Assembly (NCBI GenBank): GCA_946480675.1
Contig: CAMLKS010000089.1
Coordinates: forward strand, 1 to 8,271
Source: an uncultured Bacteroidota bacterium
GTDB taxonomy: Bacteria; Bacteroidota; Bacteroidia; Chitinophagales; Chitinophagaceae
Reading direction: 5' to 3'
Length of the DNA stretch: 8,271 bases
The notes below the pieces were generated by a model. The model was not told where the DNA came from, searched no databases, and saw nothing but the letters and a program-made list of their open reading frames with translations. Position numbers and translations under genes: made by a program. This document shows, in pieces, positions 6,728 through 8,271 of this stretch; the stretch's first letter is position 1, and every line of letters starts with the position of its first letter.

Positions 6728-7822
6728 CTACCTGACGCGCTTGCGCTTATTACGCTCGTAATCTTCAAATATAAACTGGCCCAAACCATCGAGCGAGGAA
6801 TAGAACGCCTTGCCATTGTTTACCTCTGTAAAGTTGCGTACAAACGATTGCAGATATGGATCGTTGGCTATCATAAATGTGATGACCGGTATTTTGAGCC
6901 TACGCATTTGCCCCGCCAGGTTCAGCGTGCGGTTCAGTATCTTGCTATCTATACCAAAGCTGTTCTTGTAATACTTGTTGCCCACCTTCAGGCAGGTAGG
7001 CTTGCCATCCGTTATCATAAACACCTGCTTATTGGGGTTCTTGCGGCGCCGTAGTATATCCATTGCCAGTTCCAGCCCCGCAACCGTATTGGTATGATAG
7101 GGCCCTACCTGCAGGTAAGGCAGGTCTTTCATTTCTATCTGCCAGGCATCATTGCCAAACACCACAATATCAAGCGTGTCTTTAGGATAGCGCGTGGTTA
7201 TCAGTTCGCTCAACGCCATAGCTACCCGCTTGGCAGGGGTGATACGGTCTTCACCGTACAGTATCATGGAGTGCGATATATCTATCATCAGCACGGTAGA
7301 GGTTTGCGTCTTGAAATCCATTTCGTGAATTTCAAGGTCATCCTGCTTCATGGTGAAGCCATCTATGCCGTGGTTTACAAATGAATTCTTGAGGCTGCCG
7401 GTATAGTCTATAGCTTCCAGTGCATCGCCAAATTCATAGGGACGGGTTTCGGGGTTCAGTTCATCGCCCTGTCCGCTTTTAAAAGTATGGTGGTTGCCCT
7501 GTTTGGTTTTCTTCAGCTTGCCAAATATCTCATCGAGCGAGCGCTTGCGGATGCTTTGTTCCGACTTGGCGGTTATCTTGTAGGCACCTGTTTCTTCTGT
7601 TTCTTTCAGGTAGCCATTTTGTTTCAGGTCTTCTATAAAATCGCCTATGCCGTAATCATCGCCTGTAAGATGGTACTGCGCATCCAGCTGCGTCAACCAG
7701 TCCAGTGCTTCGGTAGGGTCGCCGTTGGTATATTGCAGCAACTCCATAAAAATATCCAACAACTTCTGAAATGGCGTACGCTTATCCCCTTCCTCAAACT
7801 TCGTAAATAATATCCCTTTCAT
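6728..7822 (-). CDS. VWA-domain protein with intact MIDAS (MoxR-associated type)
   Basis: This is a 364-residue cytoplasmic protein with no signal peptide or membrane segment. The N-terminal part (about 1-165) is charged and mostly helical, with no recognised fold. The von Willebrand factor A domain spans about 174-355. Its metal-ion-dependent adhesion site is complete: DISHS (D181, S183, S185) after strand TVLMI, a Thr at T244 or T246 in YHTNT, and D272 in MITDGKPT. VWA proteins of this shape in bacteria usually act with a MoxR/ChlI-type AAA+ ATPase as a chaperone or metal-insertion pair. No ATPase gene is visible here, so the partner must be elsewhere or absent. The protein ends in a very basic tail (RNKRKRVR). 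This gene has the clearest Shine-Dalgarno sequence of the window. Domain call is firm; biological role is unknown. Confidence 0.85.
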   Translation of the reverse strand: MKGILFTKFEEGDKRTPFQKLLDIFMELLQYTNGDPTEALDWLTQLDAQYHLTGDDYGIGDFIEDLKQNGYLKETEETGAYKITAKSEQSIRKRSLDEIFGKLKKTKQGNHHTFKSGQGDELNPETRPYEFGDALEAIDYTGSLKNSFVNHGIDGFTMKQDDLEIHEMDFKTQTSTVLMIDISHSMILYGEDRITPAKRVAMALSELITTRYPKDTLDIVVFGNDAWQIEMKDLPYLQVGPYHTNTVAGLELAMDILRRRKNPNKQVFMITDGKPTCLKVGNKYYKNSFGIDSKILNRTLNLAGQMRRLKIPVITFMIANDPYLQSFVRNFTEVNNGKAFYSSLDGLGQFIFEDYERNKRKRVR

Positions 7823-7923
7823 AAAAACCTCTTACCGAAGTTACGTTGTTTTGAAGGCATCATGTTTATTAGATATCTCTATGGCAGCATTAAACATTAT
7901 GGCGCTTTAATTGTTTCATTATC
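7823..7923. other. Divergent intergenic region, VWA / SRPBCC genes
   Basis: These 101 bases separate two divergent starts. Apart from the VWA ribosome site I see only weak promoter matches: TTGTTTTG near 7846-7853 on the plus strand, and TAACTTCG on the minus strand (rc of 7836-7843). Each is one mismatch from TAnnTTTG and neither has a good -33 partner. Confidence 0.3.
7828..7833 (-). promoter_or_regulatory. Shine-Dalgarno-like site of the VWA gene
   Basis: On the minus strand AAGAGG lies five bases before the ATG at 7822-7820, at a standard distance. It supports this start and stands out because most other starts in the window have no such site. Confidence 0.6.
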
Positions 7924-8271
7924 ATGGCTGTATATAAAATAGAGCGAAAACAACTGATACGCAGCAGTATGGAAGAATTGTGGGCTTTCTTTTCAACCCC
8001 CGATAACCTGGCTGCCATTACGCCGTCTTATATGAACTTCCGCATCACATCCGAGTCTTCAAAACATGGCATTTATGCCGGGCAAATCATCACCTACAAG
8101 GTATCGCCCATATTAGGTATTCCACTGTACTGGATGACAGAGATAACCCATGTAGAACACCATAAGAGATTTGTGGATGAGCAACGCATAGGGCCTTACA
8201 ATCTGTGGCATCACCAGCACTATTTTGAAGCAACGACAGAAGGCGTGTGGATGACCGACCTGGTGCATTAT
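7924..8271 (+). CDS. SRPBCC-family protein, N-terminal 116 residues
   Basis: This is an open frame from ATG 7924 to the right edge with no stop, giving 116 residues. An in-frame TAA at 7891-7893 excludes an earlier start. The sequence (IERKQLIRSSMEELWAFFS at 6-24, then GQIITYKVSPILGIPLYW at 53-70, MTEITHVEHHKRFVDEQ at 71-87 and GPYNLWHHQHYF at 90-101) is typical of the SRPBCC/START-like group that is either free-standing or fused to a YfcH-like epimerase in other bacteria. These proteins form a deep hydrophobic pocket for a small ligand. The ligand is not known, and a C-terminal fusion cannot be ruled out because the gene is cut. It is divergent from the VWA gene. The family is well supported; function is not. 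Confidence 0.82.
   Translation, partial: MAVYKIERKQLIRSSMEELWAFFSTPDNLAAITPSYMNFRITSESSKHGIYAGQIITYKVSPILGIPLYWMTEITHVEHHKRFVDEQRIGPYNLWHHQHYFEATTEGVWMTDLVHY

Noticed and set aside
7106..7117. 12-base perfect palindrome TACCTGCAGGTA
   Set aside because: It lies inside the VWA coding region and is explained by codons of the YLQV segment; a single palindrome of this size is not evidence of a site.
6848..7810. Three plus-strand frames (about 6848-7054, 7094-7384, 7487-7810)
   Set aside because: All are antisense to the VWA gene, whose MIDAS motif and ribosome site identify the true strand.
1..8271. Mobile element, phage or defence island
   Set aside because: No transposase, integrase, terminal inverted repeats, target duplications or CRISPR-type spaced repeats are seen, and gene content is mainly core metabolism and repair.

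Overview
The window looks like chromosomal DNA of a Bacteroidota bacterium, probably near Chitinophagaceae. Three things point there. Two secreted proteins end in type A type IX secretion (T9SS) sorting domains. Two promoters carry the Bacteroidota -7 element TAnnTTTG or a one-mismatch version. Most genes lack a Shine-Dalgarno sequence. The family-level placement is an inference from style; no 16S or marker comparison was possible.

Layout, left to right: (1) The N-terminal part of a CPA2/Kef-type cation:proton antiporter on the minus strand, running off the left edge. (2) Divergent from it, two tandem plus-strand genes for small secreted proteins (signal peptide, Fn3-like module or modules, T9SS sorting tail), closed by a strong hairpin terminator. 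(3) A convergent minus-strand gene for a compact HhH-GPD DNA glycosylase of the 3-methyladenine type. (4) A 321-base divergent intergenic region with a tandem repeat, an inverted repeat and a well-formed promoter. (5) gcvT (glycine cleavage T-protein) with its own terminator. (6) A 591-residue polytopic membrane protein resembling GT-C/GT39 glycosyltransferases, with a soluble C-terminal beta-rich domain. (7) pyrH (UMP kinase). (8) A convergent minus-strand gene for a VWA-domain protein with an intact MIDAS motif, whose stop lies 6 bases from that of pyrH. (9) The start of a plus-strand SRPBCC-family gene, cut by the right edge.

Most genes appear to be single transcription units of core or housekeeping type: one-carbon metabolism, pyrimidine nucleotides, DNA repair and ion transport. 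The two Fn3/T9SS genes form the only convincing small operon. I see no tRNA or rRNA genes, CRISPR array, insertion sequence or phage gene. I do not see a clear new multi-gene system. The best leads are the matching promoter architecture of gcvT and pyrH (TTTGC-N1/2-GCAAA at the -7/start region), the repeats upstream of gcvT, the GT-C-like protein with its added C-terminal domain, and the VWA protein standing without its usual AAA+ partner.
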